DNA from: Echinococcus granulosus
Taxonomy: Eukaryota; Platyhelminthes; Cestoda; Cyclophyllidea; Taeniidae
Reading direction: 5' to 3'
Length of the DNA stretch: 58,913 nt
NCBI RefSeq assembly: GCF_000524195.1
Contig: NW_020170422.1
Coordinates: 171,072-229,984, forward strand
The notes below the pieces were generated by a model. The model was not told the DNA's origin and ran no database searches. It worked only from the letters and a program-made list of their open reading frames with translations. The first letter of the stretch is position 1. Each line of letters begins with the position of its first letter. The position numbers and the translations under genes are program-made. Shown piece by piece: positions 13,101 through 26,250 of this stretch.

Positions 13101-16100
13101 CCTGGATGAGGGTCGTCGGCGCGAAAGTAACCATAGCGGCAACAGTGGTAGTAGTTGGCACGCCAAGTCGGTAGGACTGAGCATCTTCTGCCATGCGGTT
13201 CTCGCTGCCGGTCCTGGCCTACTCCTTGGCCTCGAGCCCTTGGAATGTTGCAGCTGTGGTGGTGGCAGCTCAGCCAAGTTATCGGCGCTTCCGTCGGTTA
13301 CTGATGGTATTACATCCTCATCTCTCTACCTCACTCTTCGCCTGCTTGAAGAGGGCTGCCGATTGGGACAGCCATTAGACACCACTGCGGAAGCAAATGG
13401 GAAGGGTGGAGGACCGAAGACGGCTCCCAGCCCGCTGTCCACTGCAGCGGAGGCTGAGCTGCACCTCAAAGGTCTGCTACTGCTCATGCGACTCACTGAG
13501 CACGCACGCGTGAGGGTAAGATCGGTATTGTTTAGCCGTCACACTTGAGGGACAATCTGTGTAATCTTGTGAAATTTAATTCTCTCCACTGAGCTTGTAC
13601 GACGTCGACGTATTTTCATTATAAACTTGCTTCGTTTATTTTGACAAGATATTCTTATCGTACAAAAGTATGATGCCTTAAAAATCATTGCAACCTTTAA
13701 AGTTAGTTTTAAAGGTTAAGATTTAGGTGTGGAAATTCGGTATCGGTACACCCTTTTGAATTCTTGCTAGTTGTTACCATGGTCTATCTGTTGGAACAGC
13801 TATCAATCTCATGTTCTTTCATCTTGGCAAATTTGCGCGTTTGCTATGTCGGCCGAAGAAAACCGCAGATTTCTATTCTCACCGACTAGGGAAAGCGATT
13901 ACTTTAGATTTTAGACCATTTTAACAATCGAAAATCGTCCTTCGTTGCCACAGCAAATTGTCGCATGATTGTGTCCTTCCTTTGTCGTAAGATGGGGCTT
14001 TGTGATAATGTTCCCGCCTTTGCAATTTCATAATCGTGTAAAGACTACAATTCCTATGTTCATTGGCGTAAAACAGTTTTCCAATTAACTGTTGGTTTTA
14101 GGAATAAGTCACTTTCGTGTTTTTTTTTTCCCTCGAACGGTAAGGCTTTATGAAATGTTTTCAAAATTGTCATGTCATGGTTCATGGGCACTCCTCTCAT
14201 CGATAGAAATACGTCTTTTTCTTTTCACAGAATGAATTTTCTGGGGCATCTGTTCAAGATGGTGATCTTTTCGCTTATTGTCCTATTCAATTCAGTCTGG
14301 GATCATTCAATAGAAGTTGTCTGTTAAATAAATTAACCTAAAATGTGATTATCTTCATGTTGTCACTAGACTTGTTCTTGTTATCGATGTTCGCATCTAA
14401 TACTCAAAAATCATTGGCAGAGGCTTCTTTATTGAGTGAGCCAGCGAACATAGTGTCAATTTTTGCTTTCTATCGAAGTCAAGACTGCTACTCTCTTCTA
14501 CTGTGAATTTCATGCGAGTAGACATGCATTCGCTAACTGCTCATGTAGTCTCCTCTTACCCCCCCTCCCTCCCCCAACGTCACAGATAGTACTGACTCAG
14601 CCAAGCCTCTTCCGCTACTGCCTTGAGTGCCTGATCCTACCTTCCTGTGTGTGGCGTGCTGGTCGCACGGCAGAGGCGATGCGCAAGGCGGCAGCCACCA
14701 GTCTCGTAGCGCTTCTCGCAGCCGTCGTGCCCCTCACCCCGCCCTCCTCCGCCTTCGCTACCGTCGAAAGCCCCAACACCCGTGAGCGCCTCCTCGATGA
14801 GTGGATTAACCAACGCATAGCTCCTACTAAAGGCAAACTTGCTGAACTTCTTGCCAAAAATGGTAAGTTTTGCTGCTATACTACTAGTTACGCCTTACCA
14901 GGAACCTTAAGTCATATCATGCATCTTGTGGATTTATGTCTTGTTGCTAGAGTATCATAGGAATAGCATTGAGTTGACTAAGCATTCTTTTGTTTTCGTA
15001 TCCTGCCATCGTTTCCTTTCCCCCAGAATGCTCTCTTTTTTATGAATAAGTAAGGGGAAGGAGTTGTTTACTTCCGAATTTTCTGGAATGTAATGCGGCG
15101 AACACGATATCATTTTCGCCTCTCCCATATTATGTCGAGCCTTTTGGGTCTAGGTGAAATTCCGATCATTTATGTCACACATTTGTTCTTTATTCCTATT
15201 TAATATTTTGAAATCAGAACAGGAAAAAATTTTCTGTAATGTTTCATGTGACTAAATAACCTAGATTATTAACGGGTATGCTGTTTATTTTTCATGTTTT
15301 ACAGCATAAAATCAAGTTGATAGTGGTGATATCCATTCTACGCCAATTTCGGTGGATATCGAATGACTTTACTAGTCGCATGTCATACACTTGATTGTAC
15401 TTTGAATCTATCCACTTTATCCCGGAATTTCACAGGAGAATCTCTCATGTTACTTCAAAATATGTACTGTTATGTCCATGAAACGATTTCACTTCTGATG
15501 CCCGTTTATTCTATCAAGCTATTCAGTTTATGTGGCTTGCCAGTTTGTCCAAATAACTACTTTATTTCTGTGTAGATCATTTTTTTCGTACATTCACTGC
15601 CGCGTTTGTTTCATTCGTATGCGCTTTAATCGTGACAAAATTTTTAACCTGGCTTCTTAAAGTGATGCGCATTGGCATAATTTTGTTCCCTTCTACCAGG
15701 TTACCAATGAAGTTCAACTGTTCTTTAGTATGATCTTGTGCAATAGTCTGTAACTTGTGGGGACTTCTAAGAAGTGGCTGTTCATTTGTACTCATCATAA
15801 AGGACAGATATGCATTAATCTGTATTTTTATGTTTCCTACTACTTTCCCGCCGCTTTAAACTCACGCCGTCAAACGTTGGTTTAACTGGCGGGATGTTAG
15901 TGATTACTACTCTGTCGGCCTCACAGAGTTTAACTGGGCTGTAAGGCTGCTAAAACTTTCCGTTAAATTTGTTGTACGTCATTGGATGTGGCAGCAGAAA
16001 GCATCACCTAGAAATTGTCTAAATAACTTAATTTGAGTACTAAATCATCTAAGGATAGTTCCCTCACGTTGAGAGGATAAACTCTTGGCATTGGTGATTT

Positions 16101-19100
16101 GTAAGGTATTGTTGACGCGTTGATTCGAGATCAATGCCTGGAAAAAGTGGAATGGGTGGTTTACATTTGCATCAATTGGCAAAGTCGTGGAAGGTACCAA
16201 GCAAATGGGTCCCAAATGCTATACATCAACAGCAATCAGTAAGCTTGAAAGACTGTCAGTTCGTTCTCTAGCACTTTTACTCACGATATAAAACACGTTG
16301 ATTTCAGATTGGCGACTGGCTTACAGTGTTATTGTAGCTTTTATATTCCAACGCTCGTTAAGCCAAAGAAGGTGGCCAATCTGTCTACTATCCAGCACGC
16401 ATGACTTCACCCCCAGAAGCTCATGTCCGCTCTGTGTGTGGCGTACTGTAGACTTAATCGTTCACTGAATTTCCTACTAAATACTCAAACTTACAACTGA
16501 GGCCTGTTTATGTGATGCATCTGGGACGTGTGTAAGAAGAGCTTAGTCTTGGAAAACAGTCAGAACTGGTAAATCAGAAAAAATTATCCCTAAAGAAACA
16601 GCATAATGTAAAACCCCATACCAGGAAACTCACCTATAAGAAGACCTCTTGCCATGCACTTGGGTGTCTCATCCCCATTCAGTGTATTTCCCATGTATTG
16701 CTCCAGTTGACTAGTAGTTCCTTTTCTTGGCATTAGCATTTGACAATCACATAACTTTATGTGAAACAAAATGGAATTTTTAACTGTCCTGTGCATTCGT
16801 AGAAACGATTGGTAAAGTGCAATGGTCATTAGTTCAGTGGATGGTTTACTTTAATTGAATATTTCTACAAATTTGTTGGTCTTACTTAAAAGGGGGGCAA
16901 GAGTTTTTCTGGTTACATCATAAAATTTTACATTCGTCGTATATTCATTAAGTAGAAGACAAATTACTTTCCAAAATAAGCGATTCCACGAGGACAACCA
17001 GCCAAACAGCATATTTGAATTCGTGAAGATGGTATCTTGTAACTAGCTATCAGGGATATCGTTTTCAGAATTTCGGATTGCTCAAAAGAATCGGATGTCT
17101 CGCTAGGATTTTTCGTAATACCATACACAGAGACGTAGATGTCCACGTTACCAAATTGTTTAGTAGCATCCTAGCCTTAATGCCTTTTGCTTTGGTGATA
17201 AAAATGAAACATATCCATTGAGCTAATAATTCAAATGTTCACGATGGATGTGTTGCTTTGTTATTCCATCGTAGACACTTCTATCATTGTCTTAGAATAT
17301 TAGCCTTCATCTCTCTACTTTCAGATATCTTGTATTAACTTTGACATTATTTCGCGCAGTTATCAATGGGCCTTATCTCTCTCATTCTCAATCGTTGTAC
17401 AATGATTTACTAGCAAAATTCAGTGTGATATACGGTGTAAAATTAAGAAATGTTAAGCGCTTGATGGCAATCATGATGCTCCATCAAATTTGTTCTCTTT
17501 CTTGAAGACCTGCATCGCTGAAGTGCGCATTGTACCAGAGGATATTGATTCACATCATAACGTAGTGACCCCTAAACCATTATCTATCGAACGAAGTGTC
17601 AATTCAGAAAGCCATAATAAGAGGAAGACCTGTTTGCGTAATCAGTTTTGTGGAGACTTGTAACCTGAAATAGTTCATGTTCAGTGATTCTTCAGTCGTC
17701 CCGTCACAATAACCGTATCTATTTTCCCTTTATATTCATCAACGTTATGCGGATGGCAAACTTCTGCTTTCTTCACCCACAAACGCGCTCTCATTGTAGG
17801 TTTGCTAAGCTATCGCATTTGCCTTATCAATCCGCCTGCCCCAGCCACTAGGAACGTGACAGACACACGGCAACTGGCAAACCTAGGTTTGGTGAGTGCT
17901 GCCTCGCCTGGTCTTCTTAGTCTCTTACTGACGCGTCTCGGTAGCCTCCTGATCGATGATGTAGAAGCCACGCGCCTTCTTGCTTGCACCGGTCTCGCCC
18001 TCCTCTTTGGTGGTCTCCATGCCGGCGGCAGTGAAGACGCTGTCGGTAGTAGCTGTGCTACTGATGGTGACAGTAGAAACTTGCCCGGCGCCTTCCTTCG
18101 CTCACCTGCGTGGTTCCTGCCCCTACGTGACGATGCCTCGGCGGGGATGGAAGAGGTAGATATCGAAGGCTATGGCGACAAGATGCCAGGCCTCACGACA
18201 CCATTACCTGGGTCGCTTGGAGACAAGGTTTATCGCTTCTATCCTTGTTTGCTCAAGGCCCTGGACGATGCTTCGGATGAGGTTGGTGGTTGTTGTGAGC
18301 TCTTGTGCATAGATTCTAACAGACTACAATCAAATTCCACTGGGCATTTTGCTTATCCATTTAAGGTATAAAACTCAGTCGATCTGACTGTTAGCCTCCT
18401 ATTTCGAATCAACTCTGAGAATGTGTTGAGTCAAATCCATAGTTATTTTCAGTCTTTCTTAATTTGGTTATCATGCTGGTGGCATGGTTCCCTCTTTCCG
18501 TTCTCATACTGGTACTCCCTCAGTTCTTCTCTACATTTATGGCAAGGCTAATTCTGAGCCTTTGTGATTTCTTCGTGGATGACTTGGATGCTAGAAATTG
18601 GGGATGTTCATTTCTTGAAGACCTACAACATTTACATACAAGAACAGCTCTATTGTTCGGACCAGAAGTGAAAGCAGCAAGTTCGGAATCGCAAACTCGT
18701 TGCTAAAATGATTGTGACAACCAAGTTATCCCTGAAAACTTCGTAATGCTTCGGCGGCGTTCTGAGCATGTATATATCTTTTGGCGCCTTCTGGGACGTT
18801 TTGAACTCTCATGGATGCGATAACTAGGTTCATTCTAAAGAAAAAAAAATTTGTTTGAGGAATAACAATGCTATAACGCTAAGATAGGATTATGGACCAT
18901 GGGTGGAAGTGTCAAACCCTGAATACAAAAACGTTGGCAAACTGCTTGTTGAATCCAGTTACCTGCAAATCCGTTATAAAGGCATACGGGTAGCCCAATT
19001 GTGGGTGACTGGAATGATAAAAACAATAGTGAAATAACTAAATCATCACGACGTCAGCGTGAAGACAAACTAGTGAACTTGATTGGAAAAATATTCTGGT

Positions 19101-20489
19101 AAGTAGCATTCAATTTCATGACTCTGGGCTCGTTTTAAGCATCATCTTTAGCGCTCTCGGCAGTTATAACGTACTGGGTGGAGTTTTACAGCTGGAGCTT
19201 TCCCTGTGCCTATTACTTTTGACCCGAACATCCGTCCAGATAAAAAAGGAGCGAAGGACTAAAAGGGAACATAATATGATCAAAATAACGGACTGCCTCC
19301 TGGAGAAGTAAAGTATACGAGGAGCGTTGAAGTTCAGTCATCAATTTTAATTCCAATTTTATCATAATGCGATGTTAACTCGGCTCTTCCGCGTACAGTA
19401 GTCCTACAACTACTTGTAAGAGTTGGAGCGCGTCGTATTTGGGCCAGTTAGGTCCAGATGCCATTAGTCAAGATGACACATAACAGCGGTAGCACGGGCA
19501 TGACTGCAACATCTTGTAGTGACAAACGAAGTTTCCGCTAAGTGTGGTGATGCCGCAATGCTTAACCGCTCAGTGGTGCGACATTCTGTTGATATCAACG
19601 TTTGAAAGGCAGATAACCTAACGTCTGTCAGTGACGCCAGACAACAGTCATTCTCATAAGCATCCAGTTCGTGGAGTGCCTGATCAACGCATGACTTACC
19701 GTGTGATGAAACGTTAATAAGCTAAGTTTTCTATAGGAACGGTGAATACGATCGTTCACGGGCATGTGCAATCCCAAAAATTTTTCCTGTGGTGGGTATC
19801 GAGACGAAGTAAAGCGAGTCGCCTTAGGCCGATTTGGATGCAGTGGCGAATGCTTGCAATTCTGATGCTTTCTATTTATTTGTTAAACGCCAGGATAAGC
19901 GTAAACGTGAACAGAGGACTGCACCGAGATACAAATGCAGGTTTTGCTCTAACAAATCGGTTCTTATGCACACGAGTGGGTCGGTTTTACTTCAGTGCTA
20001 CTTGTTTAAATTGGTTAAAGAGGTACCGTTATGCTGCTGAATCTTGGACTTCCACAACGGCCTTGCAAATCACGGGGTTGAGTGGAAAGCTCTACGTAAA
20101 AACTCCTGTGGGCAAAAAAATTGCCGTTTTAGGTCCGTCTCCGAGCGGCCGACGTCCTTGTCACTTGGTTCTGGGTAATGGCACCTAATTTAGTGGATCG
20201 TCCGCCTCCGGTGCCGAAGCATTCCACGTCGGCGTCGAGTGGTCCGACCTTATGCAAACAACTCAACCCGGTTTACTCGGCGGTGTTGGAAGATCTCACG
20301 GCTAGCGTGGCGGTGCATTTAGACGACGCAGATGGAGTTATTCGGGCCGCAGTGGCTCGTGTCATTCTCCGCATCGCACAGGTCTCCCCTGAGACGGTAC
20401 GAAAGGTGATGCTCGGGGCTCGTGAACGTCATCGATCACCGGAGCTGTGTGAGGCGCTGTTGGACAGCTTGGAGTGGAGTTGTAACTAA
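7118..20489 (+). CDS. DNAAF5: Dynein axonemal assembly factor 5 (HEAT-repeat)
   Basis: Nine exons (7118-7967, 8008-8112, 10255-10664, 12022-12435, 12478-12768, 13090-13515, 14586-14862, 17800-18281, 20133-20489) join to 1203 codons plus TAA, with phases fitting at every junction. The protein is an array of HEAT repeats. Blocks shared with animal DNAAF5/HEATR2 include [11 protein letters not shown] in exon 2, [15 protein letters not shown] in exon 7, [15 protein letters not shown] in exon 8 and [14 protein letters not shown] in exon 9. The family acts in the cytoplasm, helping to pre-assemble axonemal dynein arms with chaperones; in a flatworm this would serve flame cells and sperm. The protein is about 350 residues longer than the vertebrate one (roughly 855), from Gly/Ser- and Ala-rich insertions in exons 3, 6 and 8. 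Intron 1 is only 40 nt and intron 4 only 42 nt. Intron 5 appears to use a GC donor (AAG|GCATGT). The start was chosen because the conserved first HEAT block follows closely; the CAG at 7100-7102 could be a splice or trans-splice acceptor. Confidence 0.92.
8113..10254 (+). other. DNAAF5 intron 2
   Basis: A 2.1-kb intron, strikingly T-rich on the sense strand, like the other long introns at 10665-12021, 24265-26003 and about 41760-42874. Open frames inside it (for example 8576-8836) have no supporting features. Confidence 0.7.
14863..17799 (+). other. DNAAF5 intron 7 with old repeat insertion
   Basis: The longest intron of the gene (2.9 kb). It holds repeat-derived sequence around 16500-16780. 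The minus strand there (about 16725-16760) shares a run near ATGTGATTGTCAAATGCTA with 51909-51935. No gene is seen inside. Confidence 0.5.
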
Positions 20490-22274
20490 GAGGAGAGGAG
20501 GTCCCCGAAGCATTCATGCACAATCTCACACACACTCGCTCAATTTTGCACATCACAAGTATGCATTCCTCTATGTGCGCATGCGCGCCTTTGTTTGTAC
20601 TGTCTTTCAATTTATTGTAATGTATGTCTCAAGTTAGCGTCGTACCGTTTTTTCTGCCCATGTCTTCGACAGACTTCGTTTCTAGATTTCGGATTTAACA
20701 GGTAAAGATGGCAGATAGCGAGAGGGTTTTTAGCATTGACAGGTTCCTTTCTTGGTGGTTTTTTTCACCGGCATACTTTGGCAAAGTCGGTGCTAACAGT
20801 CATGTTAAAGGCCTTTTTGGCTGATTCCCAATTTAAACACCAGGTTGAACGCTTAGGCTTGTAACTTTGAATTACATCGGATCTTTTATTTGGTGTATGA
20901 CAGCGTGGAAGTCAAGTGTTGTGCCCCCACAAAGCTCGGCTATGCTCTGTTTGACACCACATGCTCTTAAGGAAATAGGACTTATGTGCAGATGTGTAAC
21001 GAAATGTTGGTTTGTTGTTGATCAATGGCCATTCAGTTCGTCCCTACTGTCCACTACAGCTCCTGGTCCCCGTTCGGTCTTCTTGGGCGTTGTCTGTGAC
21101 AGGTGGGCATGCTCATTCGTTCCACCGTCGGGTGTGCGGATGGTGGTATGGTATATTGCGACCTCACGGGGGCTCAGACCATGTATGGTGGCTTGATATT
21201 TTCCTTAACTGCGCTCTCAATAAGGCAGGCACATTAGTCCCCTCCCCGCCCCCCGAGATGCGCTTCCGCCCTGTAGCATGGCCCCTGGACCATGAAAGTA
21301 TGTGTTCTTTACCACTTTGGCTTGCTACGACTTCAGAGCAGGCTTGGGGCTCCACAGCGGTGACAGTAACAAGCTAGTTGAACCCAGCAGGGAGGCTGTA
21401 TTGATTACCATGTATAATTCACAAACCTTAACGATACCGAAAAAGGGTTTCTGCTGTAGATGCCTGGGATTGTGGGTACTCCCAACTGAAAGCTTGGTGA
21501 CTGCGTCAACTCCAACTATGTTTTCGGCGGGAAGGTTAGTAATTACCGGCATCGGCAATCGACTTGAACGAATTGAAACAGTCTACTGTGAAGCTGTCAG
21601 CGGTACCTGTATAACCAGGCTAACTACGTGGAAAGGTGGAAACCAGCTAGAGGGCCGAGTAGGAAAAAAATGTGAATATAGTTGCGATGGGGAATAGACG
21701 CAAAATACTAGTCCCGAGCCAGCACTTCCATTAAATGGCTCTGCTTTTGTGTGAAATTCTTCTGATTAGTGAGAGGTTTATTAAATGGTCTCATGACGGA
21801 GCATTGTCTGGGCCTACTCAGTATGGCGTCGGCGCACTTTTCTCCTCAATGCAGATCACAAATAGGGCGGGCTTTCCGATTTAGTGGGATTTCCAGAGTG
21901 AATCAGTGACTATGGGATCGAATGGCACAGACAGGAAAACTTCTCAGTCCCCCTTCATGGTTCGTGAGCGGTTTTAAAGGTACCGACCATGTTGTGATGA
22001 ACAACGCAGACAAAGGGACGTTAAAAATGACTCAGGAGCTTTACAGCGGTCTACTATGCCCATCTAGACGGGAACTTCGGTCTACGTTGTGAGGTCCAAA
22101 ACAAGCTAGGCTGGTATCCTCCAAACTCTTCTGTACACCAATTATAAGCCTACGTCTAAGGCGCATTAGCCTTATTAGAAAAGTGGGATGACAAGTTGCA
22201 ATTGATAAATTCTGCTGAGACCTCAGCAGTTTAGCGCCAGGCAATCGTTTAAGTCAAGTCAAAATACATGCACT
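20490..22274. other. Spacer with repeat fragments
   Basis: No supported gene. It contains the 21258-21294 block shared with 1459-1495. Open frames of up to 131 codons here have no family resemblance. The DNAAF5 3' UTR should occupy the first part; I saw no canonical AATAAA close to the stop. Confidence 0.5.
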
Positions 22275-22468
22275 TGTAATACGATGGTGGTTTCTCCCTC
22301 GTATTAGTGAGGCGCCACTTTTGAACTTCTAAATTTGCCTTCTTGTACCTTCCTGGATGGGCTTGCCTACGGGCCATGCCAGTAGCCCAAACACCTCCGT
22401 GCCGAATATATATTATTCCCGAGTATTGTGTCTTCTTTCTTCTTCAGGGAGGTCTCGGGACGCTGCAC
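22275..22468 (+). repeat. Solo LTR, CACT target duplication
   Basis: This 194-bp copy starts TGTAATACGATGGTGG and ends GGGACGCTGCA. It is flanked on both sides by CACT (22271-22274 and 22469-22472). It lies in the opposite orientation to the copy at 6250-6447 and in the same orientation as 31032-31217. The palindrome-like core around GGCCATGCCAGTAGCCC is shared by all three. Confidence 0.82.
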
Positions 22469-22952
22469 ACTATTCCTCATGATAACCAGCCCTCTATAAC
22501 ACCCTTTGATGTCAAGAGATATCTTGCTTTGAAATTGAACAAAACAGTTTAGGTTTTTTCTCCATCATTAAAGCAGGCTTTCTGGGTACATGATTATCAA
22601 CCCAACCAAATGATTCTACTTTGTTTCTTTAGAAGAAGTGTAACTGTAATGTGAGGACTTGGTATATAAGTGCAGAAATTAACGTCACCTTATTTTGTTA
22701 TTTCGGGGCACAACAAATAAGAAGGACAATTTTTGAAGTTTTCGTAACGCAGCTATTACTATTTTACAAACCTATTAAAAACGAAAAAATAGGAGTGGTG
22801 CAAAAAAAGGGTGAATTCTAAGTCTAGAACTTTCTAGAGATACCATAAATGACTCTCCTTTTTGAACACACCAATGAGGAATAGCGTCGTCGTACTTAAG
22901 CAGCCTGTGCGCCTCTACTTTGAGTTTGCGTCGCTATCGTAGCTTTGTGGTC

Positions 22953-25900
22953 ATGCCTTCACTGCGTTGCTACAACAAGGGCTGTGGTAAAGAATTTAGT
23001 CCGGATGACAATGGGTCAAGTTAGTAATACGTGGTCCCCTATAGTTTCCTTTAGACGCCTGCCAGTATCACCCTGGCGAGCCCATTTTTCATGATGCCAA
23101 AAAGAAGTGGTCTTGCTGTAACAAGTACAGCACGGACTTTGGTGAGTTTCTCAGCATGAAAGGCTGCACATTTGGGCCTCATAATCCTGAAAAACCTGTT
23201 CCCGTGATTGTAGAGAAACCAGCTCCTGAGGTACTTGGATTTTACCCCATTATTTTGTTTAGATTAACATAGCACCACCTGTACAACCAGCTCCAAAGCC
23301 CATCCCAAAAGTTCCTCTTGCAAGGCCCTCGTCCGATGCCCCTTTAAAAGTGCTTGCTCCAGTTGTATCACCAAGCCTCAAAACTGCGCTAGGAGCGTTG
23401 AGGAAAAAGGATACCTCTGCCACAGATGCTATCAGCGATCAAGGTAAGTCTCTATTCTCAGGTTTATTATCTAAAGTCCAGCTACTATCGATGCGTACTG
23501 ACTCTTTGTTGGAATTCTTCTGTAGATCCCAAATCCTGCTTTAACAACGGCTGCAAAGCGGTGAATTCCCTTCCAATAATTGTAATTTCTCACTCTTGGG
23601 CGCACGTGCTTTATGATTCATTAATTTTTTTCAGACTTTTCATGGGCCGGAAAGTAATACTGAGACGTGTATGTATCATTCGGGTATACCCGTATTTCAT
23701 GAGGGGTAAGGGGGTGTCTATTTTGCAGTTTTTGCTTATATTTCTCTTTTTCGCGTCCACATTAAAAAGTTTTTATCTTTGTCTAGCTGTAAGTATTGGA
23801 GCTGTTGTCAAAGGAAGACGACTGAATTTGAAGCGTTCCTGGCTCAAGAGGGCTGTACTGCCGGTCGGCATGCGTGGACAAAGGAGGCACGGAATTCTTT
23901 CTAGTCTTATCAATACGTTTAAGGCATACTTATTGCTTTTAAAATTGGAAAACATTGGAGTAATGCTCATCAATAGACCTCTCATATTTTGATTAGTCCT
24001 TTTATAGGATTCACAATCCGTTGACCTATGCTTTTGCGTCTGTTCTAACAGGCGGCGATAGCGAACGGCACATTTTTCGCCCCATTGACATCACAATGCC
24101 GATTTGATTGGTTTCAAATGCCCGGTACCGTCACCCTATCGGTGTATGCGAAAAACGTACTACCTGAGTCCGCTGATGTGCGGTGCAACAGTGTCTTTCT
24201 CACCCTCTCCTTCCTCTACGACGGTGGGAAGTCACACTTTGAAAGATCGTTCAATCTCTTTGGGGTAGGATAGTGCCGTGCACACTTTGCCGCGATGTGT
24301 ATGAGATCTCTATGTTTTTGGTTCCACTAATTTTTTGGTACTTATGAAAAAACTATTTGATTTGTTTTTGAAGAACTTTATTGAGCTGGAACTTAGGTTA
24401 TTTCAGTCCTGTGTCTGGTTGCTTTGGTGGTTTTTTTAGTTTAAAGTGTGCTTTGCATTCCACAAATATTTGATGGTAGTAGACTATATGAAAGTTTTTT
24501 AGCAAGGTCAACGTAGTCGCACTTTGAACTGTTATTCTAACCTGAGTGAGTGGTGGTGCATTTCCACTTTACTACCTCGACCTTGTTGGTACCGTCTTGT
24601 GTAGAAGTAATATATGTTTCGAAGTCGTCGCCTTGTGTCAGATCTTATTAATTGCTGTGCAAAATCTGGTCACTGTAATTAGGAAGGCACTTTCATGGTC
24701 TGAATCGCGGCTCATAGCCCATCCCAATGGGTTAGATTGCTTGCCGTTTCCATTCTGCTAAGTTTTGGATTTCCAATTAGACTAAATAGAAAAATGGGAT
24801 TTCGGACAATCGTTTAAGCTCTAAAGAAAGTCGTGCTGCATGTTTGTGTCTGATTTGTGAAAACTGTGGTTTTACTAGTTCGTGCGTCTCGGATATATTT
24901 TGTGTCCAAAAAGATAAAATTGACATGGGTGCTGCTCTTGACATAATGCCGGCTACCCTCTTACTGTTTAGGCAGCAGTTTAGTCAGTTAAGTAGTGAGA
25001 GTGTTGGTATCACTTCAGAACAAGATTGCATCTGTTCCCCCGGAATTTCGATATCAAATGTGCTAATTTGCTTGTCTTCATTTTTGTACTCAAGTACGCA
25101 TTTTGAATCGGTCAAATATTTCATCTTATAGACCGGACAAGTTCACCCATTTATTACAGAAGAGAAAGTGATGTGAGAGAAATGAGTGCCTTTCCGGAAT
25201 GTCCTTTTCATTGATCCCACTTTTAACATTTGTCAATTGCTGTTTTACTAATTATGGTTTTATTTCCTTATGAGATCGGTATTAATTTTGAAATGTTTAT
25301 TCATCTTTCAGAACTATTGGGTAGATTCGCTGTATGCGTGTACGTTTCCGGAAGTTTTTCGTACTCCTCCCCTGGTATCCGTCGTGGTTACTGTTATCTC
25401 AATTTTCCAAGTTTGTGATTCTTGGTCCTATGGATTGTCGGGGTCATAAATGGGAGTTGGAATCCAGTTTCTTTTGTGCATTGAGTTGGACACTGAAATT
25501 TTTTACAAAAGCCGTTTCTAACTACTGAATTTTCGCCAACTGCTTCTAAACGTTCTTTTTTGTCCGTCCTATTCCCGGTACGTGAAATCATATTCTAAAG
25601 TGGCTGACATACAGGCTAATGAACTACGATTAGGGTTGAACTTCTGATCAATATGGACATTGTATGGCGCTTCTCTTTTTATCGTGTTGCCCCAAAGATT
25701 GGGCTTATTTTTATGGATTGGGGAGATCAGAGTAACCCATTCATGGGGATAAAAATTAACGTTGGTGGACTTTCTAAATGCGAAACTGAATATGCACACC
25801 GTAGGAAAATACGTTTGCCAACGTCATTGTCATTCATTCCATATTTCCCTTATTTTCTTGCTGTACAAAGTGATGAACAAAAATATCGCTGATGAACAGA

Positions 25901-26150
25901 TTGAGTAATTGCATTCCTCTTAATTGTCTAGCAAAATTTTAATTAATTTGTGGATTTACTAAGACTGGTAATGAGATGGATGTGGTGTTGCTATTCCCTA
26001 TAGGTGATTGATCCAGAGACCTCACGACTTAATTTGATGGCCACTAAGCTGGAAGTGGTGATGCGCAAAGCTGAGGCCTGCTCCTGGTCTGCCCTCGAGG
26101 TCAAAGCGCCAACTCCGGCGGAGGAGAAAGCGAACAAGGCGACAAATTGA
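22953..26150 (+). CDS. CHORDC1: CHORD-containing protein 1 (Hsp90 co-chaperone)
   Basis: Eight exons (22953-23019, 23055-23230, 23263-23443, 23526-23560, 23635-23705, 23787-23886, 24052-24264, 26004-26150) give 329 codons, close to the 332 of human CHORDC1. The first CHORD domain covers residues 6-65 ([22 protein letters not shown]), the second about 146-206 ([33 protein letters not shown]), and a CS domain about 222-300 ([17 protein letters not shown] through MRKAE). The Cys/His zinc ligands of both CHORDs look intact. The family (morgana/CHP-1) binds Hsp90 and works in centrosome and stress control. Exon 4 is only 35 bp. Introns 1 and 2 are 35 and 32 nt. Intron 6 has no usable GT donor in frame before a stop and seems to start with GC (GAG|GCACGG). 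Confidence 0.95.
24265..26003 (+). other. CHORDC1 intron 7
   Basis: A 1.7-kb T-rich intron. Several open frames of 60-95 codons occur on both strands but none shows a domain or splice support. Confidence 0.6.
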
Positions 26151-26241
26151 ACTTCTGCTCTCTACATCTCTCTTGCCTGTTCTCTCTTCTACCGGCCCTT
26201 CTGCCCTTGTTGAGCTTTGAGGAAGGCGGTAGCTAAATGAT

Positions 26242-26247
26242 AATAAA
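26242..26247 (+). promoter_or_regulatory. Poly(A) signal AATAAA for CHORDC1
   Basis: AATAAA lies 92 bases after the CHORDC1 stop codon, a normal distance for 3' end formation. Confidence 0.65.
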
Positions 26248-26250
26248 CTT

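Noticed and set aside
19742..20188. 148-codon plus open frame before the last DNAAF5 exon
   Set aside because: It is in a different frame from DNAAF5; the conserved frame starts at the TTTTAG acceptor at 20132 and accounts for the region.
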